Below, in pieces: positions 47,969 to 60,003 of a DNA stretch of 64,000 nucleotides (the first letter of the stretch is position 1; every line of letters begins with the position of its first letter). The stretch lies in contig OZ007571.1 in the NCBI GenBank assembly GCA_963931925.1, positions 11,903,160-11,967,159 on the forward strand, read 5' to 3'. The notes beneath the pieces are model-generated. The model saw nothing but the letters and a program-made list of their open reading frames with translations, made no database searches and was not told the DNA's origin. The translations under genes were made by a program, and so were the position numbers. This DNA is from Onchidella celtica. Lineage: Eukaryota; Mollusca; Gastropoda; Systellommatophora; Onchidiidae.

Positions 47969-48583
47969 TATTTTTCGGACAATAACTTAGGCACAATTTT
48001 AGAATCAGATCTCAGCATGGAAAATCAAATAAGTTCATTATGTCGATCATTAATGTTTCAATTAAAAAACATCAGCTCTATTCGTCCATTGATATCCCAA
48101 GAGGCAACTCGAATACTTATCACTTCACTTATGTTTTCAAAGCTTGATTATTGTAACTCTCTGCTCTTTGGAATTCCGAGCAACAAAATAAAACGCCTTC
48201 AGATAATTCAGAATAATGCAGCTAGACTGATTTTTAGAAAATCAAAAAGAGAATCTGCCTCAAGCCTTATTGACCAACTTCACTGGCTTACTGTTGAAAA
48301 CAGAATAAAATTTAAAGCTGCAGTTTTGGTTTACAAATGTCTTGAAGGTTCAGCTCCCTCCTATCTTTCGGAACTTTTGAAAAAACATGAGTCTGATAGA
48401 TTTTTAAGATCTACTACAGAAAACAAACTGGTTGTTCCCAGGTGTAAAACATCAAATTATGGAGATAGAGCTTTTAGTTGTTTTGGTCCCTGTGTGTGGA
48501 ATTCTTTACCACAAGAGGTTCGAAATTCTGCCTCTCTAAACATATTTAAAAACAGGTTAAAAACATTTCTTTTTAAAAACTGA
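47969..48583 (+). pseudogene. LINE reverse-transcriptase C-terminal fragment (CR1/L2-type)
   Basis: An open frame begins after a TAA at 47960 and reads NNLGTILESDLSM, then KLDYCNSLLFGIPSNKIKRL, IQNNAARLI, LHWLTVENRIKFKAAVLVYK, APSYLSELL, GDRAFSCFGPCVWNSLPQEV and FKNRLKTFLFKN. This is the conserved C-terminal region that follows the RT palm in CR1/L2/jockey-group LINE ORF2 proteins. The catalytic RT motifs and endonuclease are missing because of 5' truncation. The first Met, at 48017, is not a real start. Confidence 0.9.
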
Positions 48584-48746
48584 ATTTTATAGCTTGCTAT
48601 GGATGTATAAAACTAGTTTGTCTGTGTGTGTGTAAGTTTATTTGAATGTGCTTTTATGATTTTTTACTGTGTACAGCGCCTAGAGCTTTTAATGTTTTAG
48701 TCCTGGCGCTATATAAATGTATATATTATTATTATTATTATTATTT
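47969..48746 (+). mobile_element. 5'-truncated non-LTR retrotransposon with (ATT)n tail
   Basis: The RT C-terminal fragment is followed by 140 bp of 3' UTR containing acagcgcctagagctttt and ggcgctatataaatgt and then an ATT run. Truncation at the 5' end and a simple-repeat 3' tail are typical of CR1/L2-group insertions by target-primed reverse transcription. Confidence 0.85.
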
Positions 48747-51700
48747 CTTTAAATTTCTGTTTATCCTGTTTCCGGAGAAGATCTTCTTGTCTGCCTTTCT
48801 TCTTCGAGTTATTGTAAAGTTTCTGTATTGTCTTGTTTAGGCGAGACTTTGCAACATACAACATTATTTTGTTTTTGCTGCATTTTTGCTTTGTCTCAAG
48901 CCTCTCTGCTACGCCATGATTTTGTGTGCGCGTATGTGTGTAAGTGTGTGTGTGTGTATGTATGTGTATTTTAGTAGTACGATGAAGTTGCAAAATATAT
49001 TCTTAAGTCTGCACCCATCTGAATTGATATTCACACCCTCAGACTTGAAACCCAGTACCAACAATATTTTTATCAAGTCTCCCAGAGCTATAACGCGATA
49101 GATCGACTCGACCACCAGTTGTATAATGGCCAGAGGCCTCACAAGAGACCAGGTATCTCGAGAAAATGAGAGTGCAGTCACACCAATTTCATAGTATTTT
49201 CTGAGTAACGGCAAAGTGTAACGGATTTCAGGGTTAAAAGTAAAATAAGACTCTTCAATAGCTCAAAAGAATGATAGACTACTAAAATCGGCGGACACAC
49301 GTAAAACTCTATCACGTTCTTGCCAGTATTTCAGGCACGGAGATGAACATGCTTATCCGTCAGCAATTTTCTGTTGTTCGGACAATGGAAAACCCCATTG
49401 ATGTTCACCTTTGATCGAGATGTGACGTTTGATGTGTAAATATACCACACAGGCGGGAAACCTCATTGCCATTAACTAGATATTATTTAGTATATAAAAT
49501 AAACTGGGGATTGATGGAGTAAGACATGATTGAAAGTACATGGAACTCTTTTCGAAGGGATCATAGAACTAACTGTAAGACTGAAATTCAGAACGAAACA
49601 ATGTAGGCTTATAATTACATTGTATTGCACCGTAACGACAACGTTTTCAGGGGCTTCAGTTTCGACTACGACCTGACAGAAAAAGAAACAAATATTTTAA
49701 CTCTGAGGAAACCCCCGTGGCCAAGTGACCCCTTATAGTGCCCGGGGATGAGGTTGGGGGGGGGGGGGGCTGAGACAACTGTACATCAGCATTAAACTGT
49801 AAGTGATGCCGTTTTTGTGCTTCTAGTGCTCAACTTGTAAGGATGTTTGCGTCAAACTGCCTGACCTGTGCATGACCCAGCCAGTAACCCTACGTAACAC
49901 CGACGTAGATTTCCGTAGGGGTTGGTAGACGTACCACAAGGGCAGGTTTCCTACATCAAAATGACGTCGGTGCGATATCGTAGCCAGTGGATCTACGTAG
50001 GAATCATGTCATTCCGATGGGCAAATAAATTTTGATGTCAGTGACTGACATATGCGTCGGACTGCTGGCTGAGTGGCCACCTGGCCCCAAACCCTCCCTA
50101 CAGCTACGCCCCTGAGGAAACCTCACCAGGTTTCAAATAATGTGAATGAAATAGCTTTGCACTCAGCTATGCATGAGATCGGGGGGGGGGGGGTAGGGAT
50201 AGTAGGAAGGACAATGCAGGTTTGAACTCTGTTCGTGACAGTTCTAACGTGATAGGCAAAACTCATTTGCAGGCAAAACCCAGACAAAACGCTCTAGGTA
50301 ATCAGTTTACACCCAGCGCCTCACGTGAATCCCCACGGCCTTTGAAATGTAGCAATGGACATGTACGTTAGAACTGCTATCACTTGTTGTACGAGTATTC
50401 TGTACTTGCAAAGCATTTGCAAATTTTTTTGTTTTAAAAATGCAAATATATCACCCATTTCGAGTTACAGTATTCGGAAGATGGAGTGACAGATGATTTT
50501 TTGATGATGTTTTAATTAAGTTGACTGCTGAAACCGAAGAGGTGAGAAATTTTAGAGTGCTTATGGGTATCTCAGACCCTCGCGAGACCGCTCACAAATG
50601 AAAATGTAGGCAATTTGTCTAATATGGGAGAGCGCGACTTCATTCAACTGTTCTCCAGAGGCAAGATGCAACTAAAAAGTTTAGTTTTTGTCAAATCCCA
50701 GGCGTAACATTAAGGAAGAGAATATCTTTATTTATTATCATGTTTTGTCATTGTGTGAGTTAATGGACACTGTGGTGCGATATCGTGTACACAAACCTCC
50801 AATTTGAAATTCAAATTTCAATTTTTCTTTTTATATCCCAAGATTCTTTTTTGAATTGACCTTTTTTGGGTACAGGTCAGAGCTGTGGTGCACTGAAAGA
50901 CACTTTCGGGATTTTAGACAGGTCGCAACAGCACAGTGGCAGTAATTTAGGGACAGACAGACAAGAGCATTCCAGAACAGACAGATGGCTGTAAAGAAGC
51001 CCAGAAGAGATGGAGATTGTACTAGAGACGTCAACCAACCGCCCACACACAGACCCGCAGAGGAGAGTTATTGTAGAAGAACCAGGATAGAGCCATAAAA
51101 AAAAATTAAAAAATTAAAGAACAGAACACAATCGCCCAGAAGAAAAAGATGCTCTGTAACATTATCCAAACAAATAGGCGAAATGTGAGGCAGACAGGTC
51201 AATGAAAACATGTCACGATCCCGGAAGAAAGAAGAAGAAGAAAATGGCGATGATGATTATGAGGATGAAAGACACGCCGTACAGAAGACGAACAAGAAGA
51301 AGAAAACGAGGAAAGAGAAAAGGGAATACGAAAGGAGGATGAATGGGGATAAAAACGAGACGAAAATGGAAGAGTAAAAAAAGGTGTAGTTCGCTGAGTG
51401 TGCATGACATCAGGTCAGGTGTTATCTCCTCTGTGCTAATTCACATCCTGAGATCATATCAGATAGCCGGGTCTGTTCAATTATGGTCTTACATGACCGA
51501 GGAAAACACAGACAAGTGGGCGAAAAGGGCTGCATAGACACGACCAAGATCCTGAATGGAAGATTTCGTCTTCCTTGACGTGGGGAAATCATTGATATTT
51601 CTTTTTCAATATGATCAAGGCTAGGTTTATCATTGCTAAGCTGGACGTAAAAATAGAAGGGCAGACAGAAACAAATCTGAGGACAAGCAATGAAATGTGC

Positions 51701-52123
51701 GCTACATGTTTTGATAGTCTATAACTTGATAACATTTAAGACTGTGGCTTGACGATCAAAATAAATGACACAAAATTTACATATCAATTCAATAAAAATA
51801 GTAATAAAATAAATTTTATCTGACAGACGAGAATGCGTGGCTGGATAAAATAATTGAGTAGGAATAATTTTAAGCAGTGATTTTGCATTGGCATCGTAGT
51901 TTATGAACTGATGCAGCGGTGGAGAATTTCACCATCCGTTATGAGTTTGTTTGTTGCTGTTTTTTTAAATGTAATAGAAGAATGTGCTTTTCCAGCTTTT
52001 GTAACATGTTATTGTTGCTCAACTGACACGAACATTGTACATTTGATTTGTCAGTTTGACAGAGGGTGAGTTCGTCACAGATCACATTTTTATGGCTGTA
52101 ATTAACAGTCTAATCCTCTAGAT
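48747..52123. other. Intergenic, no gene recognised
   Basis: Contains a short GT run (48930-48965), G runs (49757-49768, 50179-50190), a purine-rich AAG stretch (51220-51380) and a possible insertion at 49714-50111. No plausible host exon was found. Confidence 0.6.
49714..50111. mobile_element. Possible insertion flanked by 11-bp direct repeats
   Basis: CTGAGGAAACC occurs at 49703-49713 and again at 50112-50122, bracketing 398 bp. The right end reads ctacagctacgcccct, resembling the ends of some DNA transposons. The interior has short inverted repeats (cctacgtaacaccgacgtag against gacgtcggtg and ctacgtagg). Class unknown. Confidence 0.4.
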
Positions 52124-52544
52124 CAGTGATTCTCAACATGGGTGATATCGCTCCCCCAACCAATCCCCGGGGGGCCATTTTGATTTCCGGGGAGGGGGGG
52201 TGAAAACGAAGAAAGGGGCAAGAAGAGGACGACAGCAATGACTTGGGGGGGGGGGGGGGGGTGATACATGAAGGACTATTTGGGGACAAATACAGGGCAG
52301 CCACCGACTTGTTCAACATCTCGCCTAGATGGGTCTGGGATCAGTAAAGGCCCATTTTTGTTGTTGGTGCATGCTTAGTGCCATTAATCCGGCTTTAAAC
52401 ACACTTAACATCATAATTTAAAAATGTGAAATGTGTCCATTGGTATGAGTAGGGAATGGGGAGGGGCGGAGGGGGGGGGGGAGGCGATGTCAGAAAATTT
52501 GGAGCCTAAGGGGGCGATTGCCCGAAAGAAGTTGAGAACCGCTG
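52124..52544. mobile_element. hAT-type MITE (421 bp)
   Basis: The left end cagtgattctcaac and the right end gttgagaaccgctg are inverted repeats matching the hAT terminus CAGTGRTTCTCAAC. Flanking 8-mers CTCTAGAT and CTGTAAAT agree at six of eight bases, consistent with an aged 8-bp duplication. Two G homopolymers are inside. No coding capacity. Confidence 0.8.
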
Positions 52545-55500
52545 CTGTAAATACTGGAAATCTCGGGGTACTGCGAACTCATTCTGGTGTGAACTTGCTA
52601 ATTCTAGACCTTTTTACTTGTCTTGGATTCCATGTTGGATTGTTGTGGTATTATTTCGGAGATGTTTACTTTTCTTACTATAGTGGACATTATAATGCTT
52701 ACACACATGAAATAATCAAATGGGTTTGATAATGAATGAAAGTGAAGGAAGGAAAGGAAAAGTACGGCGAGGCCGACAAAGAAGGCGGAAAGGAAAGAAC
52801 AACACCAACAGAGAAACAAACCAGAATCACTAAGGAATACTTCTGTAACTATGGAGCCATGAAGATAATATTCTGTTTGTGATTTACTATAAAATAAACG
52901 ATATGCACCGGTGCCAATTTTTAAATAACTCAAACACGATTCCCATACAACATTGCTCATCCACCATTGTTTTGTTTGCAAGCTGTGACTTGCTGACGTT
53001 CTTAGAAATTGATGTGAAAGATTCCATTGGTTCGTTTTACTTACGTCACCCAAAGTTTTACACGACATTATTCACACCCACCCACCCCACCCCCGTCCCC
53101 CCAAAAAAAAATTTGGCACGTTTTTTTGTTTGTTTGTTTTTTGGCATGGGAGCTGAGCTTGGGCACCCGCGATATTTTTATATCTTATTTTTGGCACGGC
53201 GGCCGAGCTTGCGTGCTCTTGGGAGAACGAAACGTAGACCTACAAAATTCAGAATTTCGTAGGAACACAAATTGGATGACGTCAAGTGAAACAAACCAAT
53301 ATTTGAATTCTTTATCGTGATCCGTTTATGTTGTGAATAATTTAATTAATATGTGATAACTGTACATACAACAAAATGTCGTGTCTCACAGTAAAATCTG
53401 ATATATACTTTTATTATTGTAACTATCTGTCCCATTACTGTATGGGTTGTAACAGTTGTATTGTGTCATCTGTGTCATTAAAAGTGAGATGCTGATCACC
53501 ATGCAATGCTCTGTCTTTGTTATGAAGGAAAGTCATTTAAATTCTGAGAAGGGCAAGCTGTATGAGCCCCCAGTGACACCAACTTAATTTCTGTATTTTT
53601 TTTTCTCCTCAAAATGCATTCATGGCATGATGGGACTAAGGCTGTGGTTCCATGTGTGCAGTGGCGGCAACGTCAAAAATTCATCACGTAGGGAAAAAAA
53701 GGAGTGTTTCCTTGTGTACGGAAACTGCGTTTTATTTCTATTTCACTACCTTTATATTTCTGTTGCCTTTTCCATTTCTGTACACATGAAAACACAGCTT
53801 CAGGGTTAATTATTTACAAACAGAATACACAAATTCAGATATTGTTGAATGATATGTTATTCTCGAAATGTTTGGTGCCTGGATACGAGAAACAGACTCG
53901 TAAAAGATTACGTAAAGAAAGAAAAGCACGCGTCATGATAATGTGGCACATGTCTCCAAGTCATGTTTTATAAAAAAAAGGGCAACTTTTGTGACGGCAT
54001 AATGAAACAAACCAATTGTCTTAGGTCACTGAGTGACCACGGTGAATCTCTGTGGGGACAGCGAAACGGGAAAATCCTGTTTTTTTTTCAATAATGCACC
54101 AAAGAGGATGTACTGAAGACGTGCACAGCAGTTCCATTTATGATAACATGAATACTTTCATAATATTTCGCCAGATCCTGAAAACAAATACTGGGCTTTA
54201 TTTTTAAAGGATTTGACCGATTGGCTCGCCTATCAGAACATCACGCGACCCATTTCACCGTACAATTTCTTGTAATTTCAACGTCAACATAATAAGATGA
54301 TATATCCTTATTTTGGTTTACAAAACGAAAATCATTTTACTGTTTTGTGTAAGATTATATTGTCCTACTTGAAAGTGTTCAGAGGATTGTTTCTGTTCAC
54401 TTTTTAAATAAGACAATTGTTTTCTGTAGAATCGTCTTTGTTTGAACTGAACGCTAGACAAGGAGTTCCATAAAAAGAACAAATCGAACAAAAGTTCGTA
54501 AAATACTATCACTCGTCGTCCGATTTCTGTGACAGGATTGACAAAACATGATGTCAGCAGTATTTTACGTTTGCATAGAGAAAAAAAATGTGCTATAAAT
54601 TCTGAACAGCAGACAAGGCAGTTTGTGATAGAAACAATGGCCTGCCATGTTGGATCCGTAAACATTTTTTCTTACATTAATTTAAATAACACTGAGTAGA
54701 ACAAATCTGGCTATGTCTTTAGTATTGTTATTATTTTACTGTCGTGTAAATAAAATGTATCCTTGAACTCAAAACATAAAGTGGAAAAATTAAGGTCCAA
54801 GACCCCAAACATTTCTTTTCTTGCCCGGAATAATTCACAATTGTAAGGTTTGTGCCAAAATGTTGCAAATTCACGAAAGACATCATTCAGTCTCTGCATA
54901 TTATGTTGTGGAACACCTCACCTGTAGTAACATTATCTGTTACGTGTATATCTGCGCTATGATAACAATTCTCAAATTGACATGTACAGAAAAAAATAAA
55001 GATTATTCGTCTAAACGTTATCTTCTTCATTGACATGTGTCTTGTACTTGTTTGGCCGACTGCGAGCTGTTCTCGTGTGTTCGGTCTGAGAATCTTTGGC
55101 ATAAAATATGTGACAAAAAGCCGTATCGCATATTTCAATGTATTATTAAACTCTTCTCTTTTTATTTTTTGGGAAAATAGCAAAGATGAATAATGTATGT
55201 TGTGACAAGTATGTGGCTGTTTTAAACACATCTTGTGTCTGTACCGTAACTGAGACTTATTGAAATATAACGAGATGAAAGCTTTATCTCCATCTCAAGA
55301 CATTTTCTAATCCGGGACTGGTGTTCCATAATTATGAAGTATGACAAAAACAACAACAACAACAAAAGTTAATTTGTGCACAATAAATGGCGAACATAGC
55401 TTGGGCGACGACACATTTTCTTAATGAACAATACAAGAATTAATTGCAAGAACTTATTTCGCACTTTTTTTTTTCCGTGGCGGCGGAGGTTCTTCAGCAA

Positions 55501-55854
55501 TGCTATATAAAAGCGCTATCATAGATCCTTCAGATTAGGCCTGCAAATATGGGAAAATGCAAATGAAATTTCCAAGACTGCCAGACGGTCGAAAACTTGA
55601 ATATTGCTATTGGGTAAAACATACAGCAAAATATCGCTGAAAGGTGTTGTTGTTTTTTCTTCATGTATGTGAGCCAGTCATTTTCATCTGCTAGAACTTG
55701 AGAGTTCAGTGCAAGCGTCTCTTTCTAAATGAAGTGTTGGTCCAGTATTCTTTCTGGGTGAGAGCAGTTTGTCTATGATGTCCGTGGCGCAGAGACATGT
55801 CATGAGAACATGTATGACATGGTGGAGGTCCTGTATAATAACCGATCTCCTGTT
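52545..55854. other. Intergenic, no gene recognised
   Basis: AT-rich DNA with short ORFs only. A C/A-rich stretch at 53075-53110 and a TTTG run near 53125-53145 are the only simple repeats of note. Confidence 0.6.
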
Positions 55855-55925
55855 CGTTCCGCCCAGTGGTTAGAGCGCTTGAGCCTGGTGCCAAAGGTCC
55901 CGGGCTTGAATCTTTTCCAGACCGA
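55855..55925 (+). mobile_element. tRNA-derived SINE head
   Basis: A-box-like sequence (CCCAGTGGTTAGAGCGCTT) and B-box-like sequence (GGGCTTGAATC) are about 30 nt apart. There is no complete cloverleaf, so it is taken as a SINE or tRNA pseudogene. Confidence 0.6.
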
Positions 55926-56870
55926 GACCCAGCCTAACTATGTATTCGCTGTGTTTTTAAGGTGTTTATTCTTCAGGCGTCTGATGGGGGCCCAAACTTC
56001 ATCTTCGATAAAGCCTCATTTCGTAGAATAAGAAAGAACCCCTTCCACACGCACACATATTATACCACACACACAAACAACAAAGCATTTTCGAGATTTC
56101 TAAGTATCGTCCATGGAGGTATTTCAACAACCAATGGACACTGGATATTCCATAGATACCCTGCTGGACCACAGATTCCGAATTGACTAAGCCACAGACC
56201 AGCAATGTGTCTCTGTCACAGCTAATGGTGGACGATTGGCATCTCCAATGTTGTTCCCTGTCATTCGACCTGTGATCTTCTCATAACTGTCACTCCGGCT
56301 CAAGAGTATGAGAGACTGCTGTGGTCAGATTTCATCTCCACATCCGATTGAAAGATGGCAAAATCAATAGTAAAAGAATGTTCCCGAATTGACCTATGAC
56401 CAGTCTCTGGGCATGACAGTGTCCTCCATTCCGCTTGTAAAAGTGACCATGACAACTATATTTGGTCTGTAAATTACTTCGAATTTCAGCAACCACACGT
56501 CAAATCTACTGTATTTGTGTCCGAATGTTACAAATGTCAGCAGACCGACAGGTCTTTAAACTAGATTCAAAACTGTTCTGACTGAAAAACATCAGATAAA
56601 TTAAAATGTAGTAAATACATAATGATTACAGTATTTCCTTGTTCTTTCGGATAGATATTTTTGAAACTCTGTGTATACCATCAACCTGCCGAGGGAGTTT
56701 TGTGGCTTAAGAGATTGAAACCAGGTTAGGATTGGGGTGCAAAAGGGTCAGACCTACGGATAGTTATACAGAGAAAGAAAAGAAACATATTAATATGACG
56801 TTATAGCAGTCTTCCAAACGCTGCCAAACGGGATACGGAAAAGATGTGTGTCGACTGAAGAAAAAAAATG

Positions 56871-57106
56871 TAACAGTGTCGAAAATGAAAAAAAAACATT
56901 TAACAGTGTCGAAAATAAAAATATAACATTTAACAGTGTCGAAAATAAAAATATAACATTTAACAGTGTCGAAAATAAAAATATAACATTTAACAGTGTC
57001 GAAAATAAAAATATAACATTTAACAGTGTCGAAAATAAAAATATAACATTTAACAGTGTCGAAAATAAAAATATAACATTTAACAGTGTCGAAAATAAAA
57101 ATGTAA
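56871..57106. repeat. 30-bp tandem array, about 8 copies
   Basis: Unit taacagtgtcgaaaataaaa plus atataacatt. The six central copies appear identical; the first two and the last differ slightly. Thirty is a multiple of three, so a 10-residue-periodic open frame exists on each strand without being a gene. Confidence 0.97.
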
Positions 57107-59164
57107 AAATGACTCAAAAGAAGAAAAATTGTGAGGAGAAACTATTTAAATGAGGGATATTAACGACTTTCTTTGGGAATTCTATTCAGACACGCAGGCA
57201 AATCTGAAATGTCTGGTCAGAAAAAGTTACCGACTGACTCCATTCGCAAGACAAGGCTGTAAAATTGGCTCAGTTAGAGCGGCTTTGGACGTCAGAATTT
57301 TTACTTCAGAGAGTGGCATCATCATGGCATTGAGGTATAAGTTTGAATAAGCGCCTAATGATGTTCTGGAAGGACGTATTCCGTGTTGTAGTCACACGGC
57401 AAGAATTTCTGGAGGAATCTAAAATTTTGCTTACGCCAGGTATATTCATCATCTCAAACTATTTCAAATTTCAGATTTTCTGTTTCGAATTACAGGACGC
57501 AAATGAATAACCTTACTGACCAGTCAATGGGCGTCTAATGTGGGCTTTTCACTTCATTTAATGACATTTAAATTGATATTGTTTTGTAAAGTGATTTATT
57601 TTTGTCTCGTTTTGGTTTTTGTTTTGCTCGTTCAGTGCATCTAATAATCATGTTTACATTAGTGTACTTTGAGGTAAGGACAGTCCAGGGGAAAACGACG
57701 CAGGGAGAGACAGCAAAAACGAAGGTCAGACACCGCTGAAGAGTGGACAAGGGAAACATTTACAGAGACCCAGATCCTCGCACAGGATTGCCAAACCTAG
57801 GGGGACATCGGTGTTTCACACGTGGTCAGGAACCCAAACGATTTTCTTGGAAGTGGAAGTGAAGCTAGGCAATGCACAAAGCGTGTATATAATATAAATT
57901 ATGAAGTGATAAAATGTTGTTTGACAAAATGCACCGTAAATTAGGTAGGGGGATAGTATACTTGTTGTCAGCTGCAATAAGCCCCAATAATTAAAAGACC
58001 GTTTTTTATTGTCAGATTTTGGACTTCAAAGCCATTTTTGGCTTACGCCTATATGGTAAGTTTTCTGGGAGTACCAATTTTTACCCACGGCTCCTGTCCC
58101 ACCTTAAACCTTGACAGCAGCTACACCTTTGGACAATCCGCAAACAGCAACCAATAACTGTCAAACACAGCAGATCTCAGTTGTGATATACAACGGCTAT
58201 CCCAGGCACGGGTCGCTGGTGATATCCAAATCCATCGGTCAGTGACAATGGATTAAAATGACAACTTCAAAAACGAAGTTCCCTTGAAAATTTGAGCTAC
58301 GCAGCTTAGTGGTTTGTGATTCCCTGATTCTGTAGACACACATAAAGTGTCTGGTGTTATAACCAGCAGCAACAACAAAGACCCCATGTATTTTGCAATT
58401 GCTCACGATCTCTTTGATAAAAGTGGGAGCAAAAGCTTCCTTCTCAGTCTGATCACTGCCAGTACAGCTAATGCACCACCACAAGTACATACACCATTAC
58501 CACTGTATTACCATCTCCACATATCACCCCTCCCACCTCCATTACTTCTACTATCCAATAACCGCTACCACTACAACTACAACCACTACCGCAGTTACAT
58601 CCATCACTGTCGCTACTACTACTGCTACAACCAACATTACCAGTACTACTAGTGCTACTATCCCATTTTCATCTTTATTAGTATCATCAACATGATTGTA
58701 TTATTAACATGTTTGGATTGGCCTATCGAGTTTTGTCTGAAAAATGGACATTAAAAGGACACTTGTTCACGTCTTGCTAGACATTCTCTGATTCGACGCA
58801 ACTTTAAACTGCCAATTTAAACATTTATTCATGCAGAGAATTTTATTATTCTCTGAGATCGTCCTTTCTCAACCATTCAGTTATTGGACGTCGAACTATA
58901 ATCTCTAACCCATCGTGTCCTCAATAGGTTTTTAACGACCAGCTGGGCCTGAGAATTTCCCCGTGCGTGAATCAGAGCCGATTATATTAGGTCAGTAGTT
59001 CTCAAACTGTTGTCATTGGATCCAGGACAGGGACTCTGGAACATGGTCCCGGGCTTAGTAACACAGGACATAAGGACACACGGCTTATTTACACATCGAT
59101 GACTAGTATCAACTTCTGATGTTTGCTCGTGGGTGAATGACCAGTCTTTAGTGAACCTAATTTT
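57107..59164. other. Intergenic, no gene recognised
   Basis: AT-rich. A degenerate ACC/ACT/ATC triplet stretch spans about 58470-58690 and gives a Thr-rich open frame that is not a gene. A hAT-like end (cagtagttctcaaactg) starts near 58986, but its partner was not found. Confidence 0.55.
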
Positions 59165-59192
59165 GGAATTATCTGTCTGTGTGTGTATGTGT

Positions 59193-59290
<98 letters not shown>
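59165..59290. repeat. (GT)n/(GC GT)n microsatellite
   Basis: GT dinucleotides interrupted by a short GCGT run (59228-59252). ORFs through it on both strands are artefacts. Confidence 0.97.
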
Positions 59291-59291
<1 letters not shown>

Positions 59292-59684
59292 GTACCTTTT
59301 ACCTTTGTTAGAAACTAGACAAACAAACCCATATCTGTGTAAAGTTACAAAGAAAGAAAGAAAGACAGAGCGGGAGAAAAGGCATGTATAAGAAAAGAAC
59401 GAAGGATGAGAAAATAAATGACCGACAAACAGACACATACACACACAAACTGGGATTAGAAGAAGTGCAAAGCAAACAGGGCACAACATAAAAGAAGCAT
59501 ATTATATCTATAACGTCTGTAACTTTCTCTAACATAGATCAATCTGCCATCAACTTGACCGATGCAACAGAACTTCGCAGCTATCAGTAGTATATTTTAG
59601 ACATCTATCGTCCTCATCCCTATTCATAATCACCATCCTTCCAGCTGCCCGGAGTTCAAAGACTTTGGGAGACATTTTGACCCA

Positions 59685-60003
59685 CAGGTGTTGGCTAATT
59701 GAGTTATACTCTGATAGGTGTTGGCTGAGTTATACTCTGGCAGGTGCTGACTAATTGAAGTTTACTCTGCCATTTGTTAGTTGCGTTATACTCTGGCAGG
59801 TGTTGGCTAATTGATTTATACTCTGGCAAGTATTGGTTGAGGTATACTCTCGCAGATGTTGGCGAGTTGAGGTATACTCTGGCAGGTGTTGGCTGGAGTT
59901 ACACTCTCGCAGGTGTTGGCCAGTTCCGCGATACTCTCGCAGGCGTTGTCCAGTACGACAGTCTAGTTAAGTTATACTCTCGCAGTTGTTGGCAAAATGA
60001 GTT
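59685..60003 (+). repeat. Degenerate tandem repeat, about 31-35 bp
   Basis: About nine diverged copies of a unit like ggcaggtgttggctaattga plus gttatactct. Unit length varies from copy to copy. Confidence 0.85.
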
